A stretch of 64,000 nucleotides of DNA from Flavobacteriales bacterium. GTDB lineage: Bacteria; Bacteroidota; Bacteroidia; UBA10329. The DNA lies in assembly GCA_021741155.1 (NCBI GenBank), contig JAIOYP010000001.1, forward strand, positions 62,001 to 126,000. The letters run 5' to 3'. The notes beneath the pieces are model-generated. The model was not told where the DNA came from. It saw only the letters and a list, made by a program, of their open reading frames with translations, and did not search any database. Shown here piece after piece: positions 25,957 through 34,434 of this stretch (position 1 is its first letter; each line of letters opens with the position of its first letter). The position numbers and the translations under genes were made by a program.

Positions 25957-26987
25957 TTACCGAATACCTTGTCTGAATTGAAGCGTTCTCCTTCTCTCAT
26001 TTTGTCAATGAGACCAAGGCTGTATTTGAATTTCTGAACTCCGCCAATTGGAATAGTGTAAAACCGCATGTATTCTCCAAACTGATTTTTAAAACTGAAG
26101 CAGACGTTATTGTTCTGTTTGGCTTTCTCTTTCGTTCTTATGAACTGAATATCAAGTGATGAATTTCGTTCCGTAGGTAGAATTTGATGCGTACTGTTTT
26201 TCCAAGTTGCCTCGTTACTCATTTCTACCCATTCTCCTTTTTTCTCATAGGAAATGATTTTGATGATACCGTCATCATCCCAGTCAAAATTGAACTGCTG
26301 AATGGAAACAACATCATCAGTTATATACGGATAAAGGTGGCAGACAGCATTTTTTTCGGCTGGCATTCTGAAGGTCCATTCGTAACCAAATGCGTTAGCT
26401 CCTTCTATTGCTATGTTAGTATTAGGACTACGGCTAAAGAAGTAGTTGTAAAGGTTGCCGTCATTTCCTTCTATTCCTTCAGCTACAATTTTGAATACAT
26501 AACCGTTGAATTCTTTGATGAACTCACCTTCTTTAGGGTCGAGTGGTCCAAAACTGTACCAAGCGTTATCATATTTGCCTAATCCGTCAAATGTGCGAGA
26601 ATCTAGCAGGGTTCCTGCTTTGTAATTTCCTGTAGGGTCTGTGAGCTGCGCATCAGGTGTGCTCCAAGCTCCTTTGCCTCCGTAAACGCTGAATTTTGTC
26701 TTTGTGTCTGCGCCACTGTAAATTTCATCGTGTTCTCCGCTTACATCTGGATCAAAAACTCGAATATAAAATGGGTCTTTTTCGTTGGCAGGAAGAGACA
26801 GAAAAAACACTTGCGAAAAGTCGTCATCTCCATACGTTTTGCTCGCTTGGTTGCCAAAAGTCACAAGAAAAGCAATGTTGCTATTCGCAGGTGGAACAGG
26901 CTGCGCCACTACGTCAATTGTTTGAAGCAGAAAAAAGGAAATCAAACTGATAATCAGGATTGATTCCTTGCATAGATGTCTCATCAT
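25953..26987 (-). CDS. Secreted beta-rich protein of unknown function, coupled to the propeller sensor
   Basis: The 344-residue protein has a signal peptide ending near VVAQP (about residue 29), then an aromatic, Asp/Gly-rich sequence with beta character. Acidic loops (DPDVSGEHDEIY, FDWDDDGIIKI) could bind calcium. No family is recognised with confidence. The stop overlaps the start of the propeller-phosphatase gene (ATGA at 25953-25956), so the two are translated together and it may supply the periplasmic ligand or a co-sensor. That is inference from order. Confidence 0.7.
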   Translation of the reverse strand: MMRHLCKESILIISLISFFLLQTIDVVAQPVPPANSNIAFLVTFGNQASKTYGDDDFSQVFFLSLPANEKDPFYIRVFDPDVSGEHDEIYSGADTKTKFSVYGGKGAWSTPDAQLTDPTGNYKAGTLLDSRTFDGLGKYDNAWYSFGPLDPKEGEFIKEFNGYVFKIVAEGIEGNDGNLYNYFFSRSPNTNIAIEGANAFGYEWTFRMPAEKNAVCHLYPYITDDVVSIQQFNFDWDDDGIIKIISYEKKGEWVEMSNEATWKNSTHQILPTERNSSLDIQFIRTKEKAKQNNNVCFSFKNQFGEYMRFYTIPIGGVQKFKYSLGLIDKMREGERFNSDKVFGK

Positions 26988-27131
26988 TGTCTGTGGGTGC
27001 TTGTATTTCAGAGAAACTACTTAACGAAGAGGTTCTCGGATTAGTTACAGTCAAAATTGCTTTTCGGAAGGTTTGCAATATCCGTTCCGTTTTCTGCCAT
27101 CCGCTTTATTGATACCTTCGAAAACGCAAAA

Positions 27132-29621
27132 ATGAAGAGGATAAAAGCCGTTTTCGGGATTGTTTTGACTGTTGCTCTTGTCTATTTGGGCAATAGCAAA
27201 CTTGGCATGTTGCCGCCCGTTGCCAAGTTTCTTAATCCGTTCCATGGTTTTTGGAAGAATGCAGAACTGCATAATTCGAATCAAACTGATTCGTTTGAAC
27301 TGAATGGAATTGAAGTTGAATCAAAAGTTGTGTTTGACGAGCGTGGCGTTCCGCACATTTTTGCTGCAAATGACCACGATTTGTATTTCATTCAAGGGTA
27401 TCTCACAGCTAAGGATCGCCTTTGGCAGATGGAGTTTCAGACCCATGCGGCCGCAGGTCGGTTGTGTGAGATAGTTGGAGAAAAGGCGATTGATTTTGAT
27501 TTGGAACAACGCAGAATTGGAATGGTTTGGGCGGCTGAGAAGGCTCTTAAATTGATTGAAAAAGACAGCGAAAGCCTCGCTACTCTTTCAGCATATTCAG
27601 AAGGAGTGAATTATTTTATTTCCAATTTGAAGGAAGATGATCTTCCGTTGGAATATAAACTGCTTGATTACCATCCTGAGGAATGGACGATTCTAAAATC
27701 GGCACTCCTACTGAAGTACATGGCCAAAATGCTGAACGGTAACGAGCGAGACCGACCGAATACCGTGGCATTAAAACTGCTTGGGCCAGAGTTGTTTAAT
27801 CAACTCTTTCCAGAGCAGAATTATTTGACAAATCCTATTGTTCCAAATTTTGCTGCGGATATTACTTTAGGAAAGAAGCTCGATTTGAAAGATGTGGTAA
27901 CTGCTGGCAATTGGGCCATGCCTGATATTCAACCACCTTTTGTGGGAAGTAACAATTGGGCAGTTTCTGGAAGTAGGACTGAAAGTGGTTCTGCCATTCT
28001 ATGTAACGACCCGCACTTAGCTCTTTCGCTTCCATCTATTTGGTATGAGATTCAGTTGAACAGCCCAAATGTGAACTGCTACGGAGTTTCTCTACCAGGG
28101 TCGCCTGGGATTACTGTTGGTTTTAATGACAGCATTGCGTGGGGTGTGACCAATGCTGGAAGAGACGTGAAGGATTATTACGCCATGGATTTTGTGAATT
28201 ATGCTGAAGGAACTTATCGGATGGGCAATGAAGTTCTTCAAGCCGAAAAACGATTGGAGGAAATAAAGATTAGAGGTGGAAAAACGGTTGTTGATACGGT
28301 TTACTACACGGTTCTTGGGCCAGTGGCGTATTCTGAAAAGAAGAAAGGGCAATACCTTGCGTTGCGTTGGTTGGCACATGATGCATCAAATGAATTGCTG
28401 ACCTTTCATAAGCTGAATCGAGCTAAGAATTTTGATGATTATGAGGAAGCCTTGTCGCATTACGATTGTCCGGGGCAGAATTTCGCATACGCAGACACCA
28501 AGAACAATATTGCCATTTGGCAGCAAGGCAAGTTTAAGATTATGCCGAAGGATTATGGCAAGTTTATTCAGGATGGAAGTGATGCCGCGCATACAAACGA
28601 ACGCTTCATTCCGCAGTCAGATAATCCGCACATGTTTAACCCAGAACGTGGGTTTGTGAGTTCGGCCAATCAGGCACCAACAGACACAGCCTATCCTTAC
28701 TATTACTCAGGCGTTTTTGAGGAATTCCGAAATCGCACCATCAACAATTTCTTGAGAAGCGACAGCTCCATTACCATTCAGGAAATGATGGATTTGCAGC
28801 TGAGTAATTACAACCTATTGGCAGCAGAGGCTTTGCCAATCATGTTGAAACTGCTTGATACAACCAAGTTCCAATATCCCGAAAATGAAAGGCGTGCATT
28901 GAGAGAACTGCAGGGGTGGAATTACAGAAATGACCGCGAGTTGATTGCTCCAACCGTATTCGAAATTTGGTGGGACGAACTCAATAATATCCTTTGGGAT
29001 GAATTCAATAGTGCCGATTGGGATCAAGATAAATACTATCGTTATGGTTGGGACGCCATGGTCAATACGGGAAAAGCCCACGTTGATATGCGCGATGAGC
29101 GCTACGTGTATCCAATGGCGAAGGTGACCATTGATTTACTCGAAAATCATCCGAACCATATTGCTTTTGACCATGGTTCTACCAACAATAGCACTGAAAC
29201 GGCTAAGGATGTGGTTTATGATTCGTTCTACTGGACAGCCATGAAATTTGGAGACATCATCGAATACAAATACAATAAACCACATTGGGGTTTCTATCAA
29301 GGAACGCGGGTGAAACATTTGGCGCGATTAGATGCGTTTAGTTCTAAGAAATTGGTGGTAGGAGGAAGCGCTCATGCGCCAAACGCAACCACAGAAACAC
29401 ATGGCCCATCGTGGCGAATGATTGTAGAAATGAACCCAGAAGGCCCCAAAGCTTGGGGTGTTCTTCCAGGCGGTCAATCGGGTAACCCCGGTGGGAAATT
29501 CTACACCACCTCGCTGAATTCGTGGGCGTCAGGACAGTACCACGAATTGAACTTTTTGAAGAATTCTGAAGCTCTCAAAGAAGGCTGGTGCGTACAAACA
29601 TTTAACCCAATCAAGGAATGA
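27132..29621 (+). CDS. Penicillin acylase family (Ntn-hydrolase) protein
   Basis: These enzymes self-cleave and hydrolyse amides such as penicillins or acyl-homoserine lactones. The ATG at 27132 (MKRIKAVFGI) gives an 829-residue precursor with a signal or anchor helix; the track adds 25 residues. The new N-terminal nucleophile is Ser273 in GSNNWAVSGSRT, followed by CNDPHL. The NPGGKFYT segment and other C-terminal motifs fit the beta chain. The substrate is unknown; acyl-homoserine lactone, lipopeptide and beta-lactam are all open. Its stop overlaps the next start by ATGA. Confidence 0.9.
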   Translation: MKRIKAVFGIVLTVALVYLGNSKLGMLPPVAKFLNPFHGFWKNAELHNSNQTDSFELNGIEVESKVVFDERGVPHIFAANDHDLYFIQGYLTAKDRLWQMEFQTHAAAGRLCEIVGEKAIDFDLEQRRIGMVWAAEKALKLIEKDSESLATLSAYSEGVNYFISNLKEDDLPLEYKLLDYHPEEWTILKSALLLKYMAKMLNGNERDRPNTVALKLLGPELFNQLFPEQNYLTNPIVPNFAADITLGKKLDLKDVVTAGNWAMPDIQPPFVGSNNWAVSGSRTESGSAILCNDPHLALSLPSIWYEIQLNSPNVNCYGVSLPGSPGITVGFNDSIAWGVTNAGRDVKDYYAMDFVNYAEGTYRMGNEVLQAEKRLEEIKIRGGKTVVDTVYYTVLGPVAYSEKKKGQYLALRWLAHDASNELLTFHKLNRAKNFDDYEEALSHYDCPGQNFAYADTKNNIAIWQQGKFKIMPKDYGKFIQDGSDAAHTNERFIPQSDNPHMFNPERGFVSSANQAPTDTAYPYYYSGVFEEFRNRTINNFLRSDSSITIQEMMDLQLSNYNLLAAEALPIMLKLLDTTKFQYPENERRALRELQGWNYRNDRELIAPTVFEIWWDELNNILWDEFNSADWDQDKYYRYGWDAMVNTGKAHVDMRDERYVYPMAKVTIDLLENHPNHIAFDHGSTNNSTETAKDVVYDSFYWTAMKFGDIIEYKYNKPHWGFYQGTRVKHLARLDAFSSKKLVVGGSAHAPNATTETHGPSWRMIVEMNPEGPKAWGVLPGGQSGNPGGKFYTTSLNSWASGQYHELNFLKNSEALKEGWCVQTFNPIKE

Positions 29622-29986
29622 ATCTCATCCTTCGAATAGCAATTATCGCTGTTTTGGGTTCCATTGCCCAAACGTATCTGCCGTGGTGGTCTACCGTGGT
29701 AGTTGCACTTTTGGTAGAAGCATTTGTCGGGAAAGCTGACAACACTTCTTTCTTTTCTGGGTTCTATGGAATGGCCATTCCATGGATGGCGCTGGCCGCG
29801 TACATTGATGTAAAAAGCGAATCAATCTTGACAGTCAGAATTTTAGAATTATTCAAATTGCCGCAGTTTAGTTTCGTTTTGATAATTGTAACTGGTTTGA
29901 TTGGTGGCTTGGTAGGAGGCGTTGGCTCCATGACAGGTGGGTGGATAAAAGCAGCATTTTCAAGAACAGATGGAGAAAGGAACTAG
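29618..29986 (+). CDS. Small multi-span membrane protein
   Basis: The 122-residue product has about four hydrophobic segments (near 3-20, 22-38, 44-62 and 84-110) with a Gly-rich end (GLIGGLVGGVGSMTGG). No family is recognised. It overlaps the acylase gene by 4 bases and the patatin gene by 17 bases, so it is part of a coupled run. Confidence 0.7.
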   Translation: MNLILRIAIIAVLGSIAQTYLPWWSTVVVALLVEAFVGKADNTSFFSGFYGMAIPWMALAAYIDVKSESILTVRILELFKLPQFSFVLIIVTGLIGGLVGGVGSMTGGWIKAAFSRTDGERN

Positions 29987-30911
29987 CGTATCGTTGGCGC
30001 TTGGAAGTGGTGGAGCAAGAGGTCTTGCGCACATTGGCGTCATTCAAGTGTTGAAGGAAGAAGGATTTACGATTGGAAACATTGCCGGAACCTCCATGGG
30101 AGCCTGCGTGGGCGGTATTTATTGTGCAGGAAAGTTGGATGTGTTTGAGGATTGGATTACCAAAATCAACAAGCGAGAAACCTTCCGTCTAATGGATTTC
30201 ACCATGTCCACTCAAGGAATGTTGAAAGGGCAGAAGGTGCTTGACCACCTCAAGACAATTCTAGGGGAGATTCGTATTGAGGATTTTGATATTCCGTACA
30301 CGGCCGTTGCCACGGATGTTCGCGCCAAGGAAGAAATTTGGATGCGAACGGGAGACCTTTACACCGTTATTCGCGCATCATCGTCCATTCCTACATTGAT
30401 GATGCCTTCCAAGCTCAACGAGAGATTGTTGATAGATGGAGGTGTGCTTAATCCGCTGCCGTTAGAACCGCTCATGCCCAAAACAACCGATTTGGTTGTA
30501 GCCGTGAATATCAACGCTAACGCAGAAAATCACACACGGCATCGAGAAATTCTCTTGTCTTCTGGCTTAGATAAATTGCAAGAACAAAGTGAGGAGGAAA
30601 CTACTGCATACACTAGTCGAATGGTGAATAGTGTGAAGGGATGGCTGAACATGACGAAATCACCTGAAGGTGATGCCGTTCAGGAATCGACCTTAAATTA
30701 TTTAGGAATGCTGAATAAGACCTACGATTTTATGCAGGATCGTATGTGCGAGCAAAGCATCGAAATTCACAAACCAGACATCGTGATTAACATTCCTCGT
30801 ACAGTTGGCACCACCTTAGAATTTTATCGTGCTAAGGAGATGGTGGAAGAGGGGAAAATAGCAGCCAAGAAGGCAATTGCCAATTGGAAACTGAAACAAT
30901 TGGTACAATGA
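29970..30911 (+). CDS. Patatin-like phospholipase
   Basis: The 313-residue product has the patatin Ser-Asp dyad: oxyanion loop GSGGARGLAH (12-21), nucleophile Ser42 in GTSMG, and Asp156 in DGGVLNPLP. This is the RssA/YchK type, cytoplasmic with no signal, likely cleaving acyl chains from phospholipids. The C-terminal third is helical and charged. It overlaps the membrane protein gene by 17 bases and ends over the ATG of the rhomboid gene. Confidence 0.92.
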   Translation: MEKGTSVSLALGSGGARGLAHIGVIQVLKEEGFTIGNIAGTSMGACVGGIYCAGKLDVFEDWITKINKRETFRLMDFTMSTQGMLKGQKVLDHLKTILGEIRIEDFDIPYTAVATDVRAKEEIWMRTGDLYTVIRASSSIPTLMMPSKLNERLLIDGGVLNPLPLEPLMPKTTDLVVAVNINANAENHTRHREILLSSGLDKLQEQSEEETTAYTSRMVNSVKGWLNMTKSPEGDAVQESTLNYLGMLNKTYDFMQDRMCEQSIEIHKPDIVINIPRTVGTTLEFYRAKEMVEEGKIAAKKAIANWKLKQLVQ

Positions 30912-31525
30912 CACTTATTATCGTCATCATAACAGCATTGGTTTCTTTTGCGGCTTTCCAGAATAGGGAGCTGATGGCGAAGCTGATGTTCAACGCCTAT
31001 TTGGTTAAGCATTCCAATCAATGGTATCGGGTTATTACGCATGCGTTTATTCATGGCGGATGGATGCATTTGGGCGTCAATATGTGGGTGCTTTGGCTCT
31101 TTGGAGGCATTGTAGAAGAGTCGTTTGAAGTCTATAGAGGTAGCCTTGGGGTGGTTATTTACACCGCACTTTATTTGGGAGGAATCCTCTTTTCAACGTT
31201 GCCTTCGTATGCCCGCCATCAAGATAATTTTAGCTACAATTCGTTGGGAGCAAGTGGCGCCACGGCTGCTGTTTTGTTCTCTGCCATTTACTTCAATCCA
31301 ACCATGAACTTGTTTATCATGTTCATCCCCATTCCTATTCCGGCCATCATTTTCGGAATCGTCTATTTGGCGTTTGAATGGTATCAGGATAAAAAGTCGA
31401 ACGACAATATTGCGCACGATTCCCATTTTTGGGGAGCCGCTTTCGGGTTTACCTTTTCTATTCTGATGGCTCCAGATAGAATGCCGCGTTTTATTGAAGA
31501 GATTACCTATCGTTTTCTGGGATGA
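30908..31525 (+). CDS. Rhomboid family intramembrane serine protease
   Basis: Started at ATG 30908 (ATGA overlap with patatin), the product is 205 residues; the track adds eight residues from 30884. It has about six membrane helices. The family signature HAFIHGGWMHLGVNM is followed by the catalytic Ser117 in LGASGA and His173 in SHFWGAAFG. Rhomboids cut membrane-anchored proteins within the bilayer. The stop overlaps the HAD gene by ATGA. Confidence 0.92.
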   Translation: MTLIIVIITALVSFAAFQNRELMAKLMFNAYLVKHSNQWYRVITHAFIHGGWMHLGVNMWVLWLFGGIVEESFEVYRGSLGVVIYTALYLGGILFSTLPSYARHQDNFSYNSLGASGATAAVLFSAIYFNPTMNLFIMFIPIPIPAIIFGIVYLAFEWYQDKKSNDNIAHDSHFWGAAFGFTFSILMAPDRMPRFIEEITYRFLG

Positions 31526-32004
31526 AAAAGGCGTTGTTTCTCGATAGGGATGGCGTTCTGAACCGAGAACGTGGTGATTACACCTACACCGTAGAAGATT
31601 TTGAAGTGCTGCCCGATGTGGCCAATGCGCTCAAATTGGCACGTGAAAAAGGGTATTTGCTCATCATTATTTCTAACCAAGGAGGAATTGCCAAGGGAAT
31701 TTACAATCAAGAGCGGGTAGAGCAATTACACGACTTGATGGCGGATAAGTTGGCGAAATCAGGTGTTCATTTCGATGAAATCTACTACTGCCACCATCAC
31801 AACGAAGTTGGCAAGTGTTTGTGTAGAAAACCTCATTCTTTGATGCTAGAAAAGGCCATAGCTCGTTTTGATATTGATGCCTCCCAATCGGTAATGATTG
31901 GTGATAGTCAGCGAGATATGGATGCGGCAGCCAAGGTTGGCGTTAAAGGTTTTTTGATTGAATCAAATAGTGGAATTTTGCAAATTGTAGAAAGTCTGAA
32001 ATGA
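31522..32004 (+). CDS. HAD-IIIA phosphatase (GmhB/HisB-N type)
   Basis: The 160-residue product is a short HAD phosphatase with LFLDRDGVLN (nucleophile Asp8, Asp10), SNQGGIAKG, a zinc-loop region YCHHHNEVGKCLCRKP, and VMIGDSQRDMDAAA. This is the GmhB/histidinol-phosphatase group. Heptose-bisphosphate phosphatase is the likeliest role, with histidinol phosphate the alternative. No other heptose or histidine genes are nearby. It ends the coupled run that starts with the acylase. Confidence 0.88.
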   Translation: MKKALFLDRDGVLNRERGDYTYTVEDFEVLPDVANALKLAREKGYLLIIISNQGGIAKGIYNQERVEQLHDLMADKLAKSGVHFDEIYYCHHHNEVGKCLCRKPHSLMLEKAIARFDIDASQSVMIGDSQRDMDAAAKVGVKGFLIESNSGILQIVESLK

Positions 32005-32022
32005 GTAGTCATCTGCTCCACT

Positions 32023-32099
32023 CTTGTCATGCTGACGAAGGAAGCATCTTAAAAACAGCATTTCTTTATCAGAGATTCCTCGTTCCTCGGAATGACAAG
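32023..32099. repeat. CTTGTCAT...ATGACAAG inverted intergenic repeat
   Basis: CTTGTCAT at 32023-32030 is the exact complement of ATGACAAG at 32092-32099. Inner blocks GAAGGAAGCATCT and AGATTCCTCGTTCCTC also pair in part. It lies between the HAD gene and the aminotransferase gene. A partial relative is GTGTCATGCTGAACTTGTTTC near 35511. Confidence 0.6.
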
Positions 32100-32122
32100 G
32101 GCTATTTTTGCGGCCAGTTAGT

Positions 32123-32974
32123 ATGAGAACTTACCTACTATTCAATGGAAAATTTTATGAAGATGGAGACGCACTCCTTCAGGTAACCAACCGTGGTTTT
32201 TGCTATGGCGATGGCTTTTTTGAATCTATGCGCGTTTCAAATGGGAAAGTCTCATTTGTAAGAGGCCATTGGAACCGATTGGTGCGCGTGTGCAAATTCC
32301 TGCGGATTCAGATTCCAGAAAAGCTTACCGAGCAGAGTTTTAATGAATATGCCTTGGCGCTGGCACATCGCAATGGATTGAAAAATGCGCGTATTCGTTT
32401 TCAGGGTTATCGGATGGGCGAAGGACGCTATGCACCCGAAAACAACCTTTTGGGCTGGTCTATGGTGTGTCAGGAGTTAGAGACTGCTGCATACACGCTC
32501 AATAAAAACGGGTTGCATGTGGCTTTTTGCAACACGCATTCCATCAATCCTGCTCCACAGAGTTCGTTTAAATCTAGCAATTCGTTGCCTTACGTTATGG
32601 CCAGCATGTTTGTGGCCGATAATAAGTTGGACGATTGTTTTCTTCTCGACCCTAAAGGATATGTGGCCGAAGCAACGGGTTCTAATGTGTTTCTCCTAAG
32701 AGAAAACGAATTAATTACGCCAAATCTTATTCATGGAGGCGTGGCGGGTGTCATGCGTTCGGTGGTTATGAAAGAGGCCGCTGCGCTCGGATGGAAAACA
32801 ACCGAAGCGTTGGTTTCTAAGCAGGATGTGCTGGCTGCTGATGAGTGTTTTCTCACCAATGCTGCCCGCGGCATTCAGTGGGTGGGAGCTATTGAGAAGA
32901 AGCGTTTTTACAAACGAGGAGCGGAAAAACTGACCGCGCATATTAATTCTAAGTACGCTCTAGTTTCTCTTTAG
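32123..32974 (+). CDS. Class IV aminotransferase (BCAT/ADC lyase type)
   Basis: Fold-type IV PLP enzymes include branched-chain aminotransferases, D-amino-acid aminotransferases and aminodeoxychorismate lyase. The ATG at 32123 gives 283 residues; the track start is a TTG 15 bases earlier. Seen are NRGFCYGDGFFESMRV, the PLP lysine in SSFKSSNSLPYV, and the VAEATGSNVFLL and FLTNAARGIQWV segments. The GFCYGDGFFE start fits 4-amino-4-deoxychorismate lyase or a BCAT-like enzyme equally well. Substrate not decided. Confidence 0.88.
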   Translation: MRTYLLFNGKFYEDGDALLQVTNRGFCYGDGFFESMRVSNGKVSFVRGHWNRLVRVCKFLRIQIPEKLTEQSFNEYALALAHRNGLKNARIRFQGYRMGEGRYAPENNLLGWSMVCQELETAAYTLNKNGLHVAFCNTHSINPAPQSSFKSSNSLPYVMASMFVADNKLDDCFLLDPKGYVAEATGSNVFLLRENELITPNLIHGGVAGVMRSVVMKEAAALGWKTTEALVSKQDVLAADECFLTNAARGIQWVGAIEKKRFYKRGAEKLTAHINSKYALVSL

Positions 32975-33225
32975 GGCGATGAATTGCCTTATTTCTTGCT
33001 AATTGAAAGGTCTCGTAAACAGCGGTCTCAAGTTTTTTGCAACGCACAGTTTTTAGGCGCAAGTCAATTCTCGTGATAAAATCGGTGTTGATAGTTGGCA
33101 TGTGATGCAGAATCACATCCGCCAAGGCTTTTATTTAGGTCATGTTAATTACGATGTTCCTCAACATCATGAAATTGAAAAACCTTCTGAAAGCCCCATG
33201 AATAAAGGATTGCTATTTATCCAAA

Positions 33226-33360
33226 TGCTTCTGGAACTCTTCCAGCGGTAGTTTGGAAAATGAAAGTGCTTCTGGAATTCTTCCAGCGGTAGTTTGGAAA
33301 ATAAAAGTGCTTCTAGAACCCTTCCGGCAGCAGTTTGGGAAATAGAATTGCTTCTGGAAT
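33226..33360. repeat. 41-bp tandem repeat, about 3.3 units, each with a hairpin
   Basis: TGCTTCTGGAA recurs at 33226, 33267, 33308 (TGCTTCTAGAA) and 33349, an exact period of 41. Units 1 and 2 are nearly identical and unit 3 is more diverged. Each unit holds CTGGAA(N3)TTCCAG, able to form a small hairpin, plus a second TTGGAA that could pair instead. The period is not a multiple of three and no gene covers it. The gap 32975-33401 contains nothing else that I can support. Confidence 0.85.
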
Positions 33361-33401
33361 GCTAATGAATAAGAGAGCTTCTTTAATCCAAAATAGTGGG
33401 T

Positions 33402-33989
33402 TCAATTCAACCGAGGATCCTCGGGCATATTTACCATAAATGCATAAGGCTCGCCCATTCCTTCTAGGATGGTAGACCACAGCTTTTCTGGTTCTTGTGT
33501 AAAGAGGAGGTCTTTATTTGCGTGGGCAATAATCCAGCTCTTGCTTTCCATTTCGCTGTCTAGTTGACCCTCTGCCCAGCCAGCATAGCCCACAAATAGG
33601 CGGATATCGCCAGGCTTTAGTTCGCCAGCTAGTATGAGGGTTTTTATCACTTCAAAATCGCCACCCCAATACACACCATCCATTACTTCGGTAGAGTTGG
33701 GTATGCGGTTTCCTAATTGGTGGAGGTAGTGCAGGGTTTCTTTTTGCACGGGGCCGCCTAATCCTAGCTTCGAATCAAAGGCTGGAGCATTTTCAATGGC
33801 CTCGTGCAAATACATCGGAATAGGCTTGTTTAGTATCAAACCAAAGGAGCCGCTTTCGCTGTGCTCGGTTAGCAGAACCACCGACCGTTTAAAGTACGGG
33901 TCTTGCATAAACGGCTCAGAAATAAGCAACCTACCTGTCTTTGCTTTTATCCGCTGCGAGGGGAATTTGAATATGTCTGAAATATCCAT
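33402..33989 (-). CDS. YqgE/AlgH family protein
   Basis: The 195-residue product starts at ATG 33987-33989 (MDISDIFKF); the track start is a TTG 18 bases upstream. It has GRLLISEPFMQDPYFKRSV, FGLILNKP, GGPVQ and the WAEGQLDSEM block that define the YqgE/AlgH family. The biochemical function is unknown although the fold is known. It stands alone next to the repeat region. Confidence 0.93.
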   Translation of the reverse strand: MDISDIFKFPSQRIKAKTGRLLISEPFMQDPYFKRSVVLLTEHSESGSFGLILNKPIPMYLHEAIENAPAFDSKLGLGGPVQKETLHYLHQLGNRIPNSTEVMDGVYWGGDFEVIKTLILAGELKPGDIRLFVGYAGWAEGQLDSEMESKSWIIAHANKDLLFTQEPEKLWSTILEGMGEPYAFMVNMPEDPRLN

Positions 33990-34124
33990 TGGTACTAAAT
34001 AACGCAATTTTCAGATCAATTGTTGAGCGACCAACGAGCTTTATGCTGATTTACTGGTTTATGTGCCTGAATTACAATAGAACAGCATCCGACCTGTTTA
34101 TTCTTCCGTGTTTTGGGTCGAAGG

Positions 34125-34292
34125 ACAAGTGACAAGGGGGGCGAAACCGTACTGAAATACGGAACGCAATTGCTCGAAAGGTTGGCTGCCGAGTTTGAGA
34201 ATGAGAAAGGGTTGGATGAAAGGGCTTTATAACACTTTCGTTTGTTCCATAATTTGTGCCATCAAGTAGGTGTGTATTTAACTGAATTGTAA
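34125..34292 (+). pseudogene. Remnant of a DUF1016 (YhcG-like PDDEXK nuclease) gene
   Basis: One frame reads VLKYGTQLLERLAAEFENEK, then GLDERAL, a TAA, and continues HFRLFHNLCHQVGVYLTEL before the next stop. The KYGxxLLxxLAxEF pattern matches the N-terminal helical domain of DUF1016 proteins, where a Tyr would be expected at the TAA (ALYxxRxF). The neighbouring frame encodes FWVEGQ just upstream, suggesting a frameshift too. No nuclease domain remains. The gap 34008-34434 holds this remnant and a palindrome at 34381. Confidence 0.55.
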
Positions 34293-34380
34293 GATTTCGG
34301 GGTCAGCGACCGCGAAAATCAAACACCTCGAAAACCAAATTTGAGGAAAACATCACCTCGAATTGGAAGATTGCGGTAGT

Positions 34381-34398
34381 GGCGTATGGCCATACGCC
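34381..34398. repeat. Perfect 18-bp palindrome GGCGTATGGCCATACGCC
   Basis: The 18 bases are identical to their own reverse complement with no loop. It lies between the DUF1016 remnant and the TumE-like gene, 37 bases beyond the TumE stop codon on its downstream side. It could be a protein-binding site or the scar of a mobile element. Confidence 0.6.
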
Positions 34399-34434
34399 CT
34401 TACAGGCTGCTAAGGTCGCAAATCCGTGAACGTT

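Noticed and set aside
32975-33225. Possible HicA-like or other small gene (segment encoding YDVPQHHEIEK)
   Set aside because: No start codon, no family pattern beyond a few residues, and the frame runs into the tandem repeat.
33226-33360. CRISPR array
   Set aside because: The repeats are directly adjacent 41-base units with no unique spacers of regular length between conserved repeats, and no cas genes are near.
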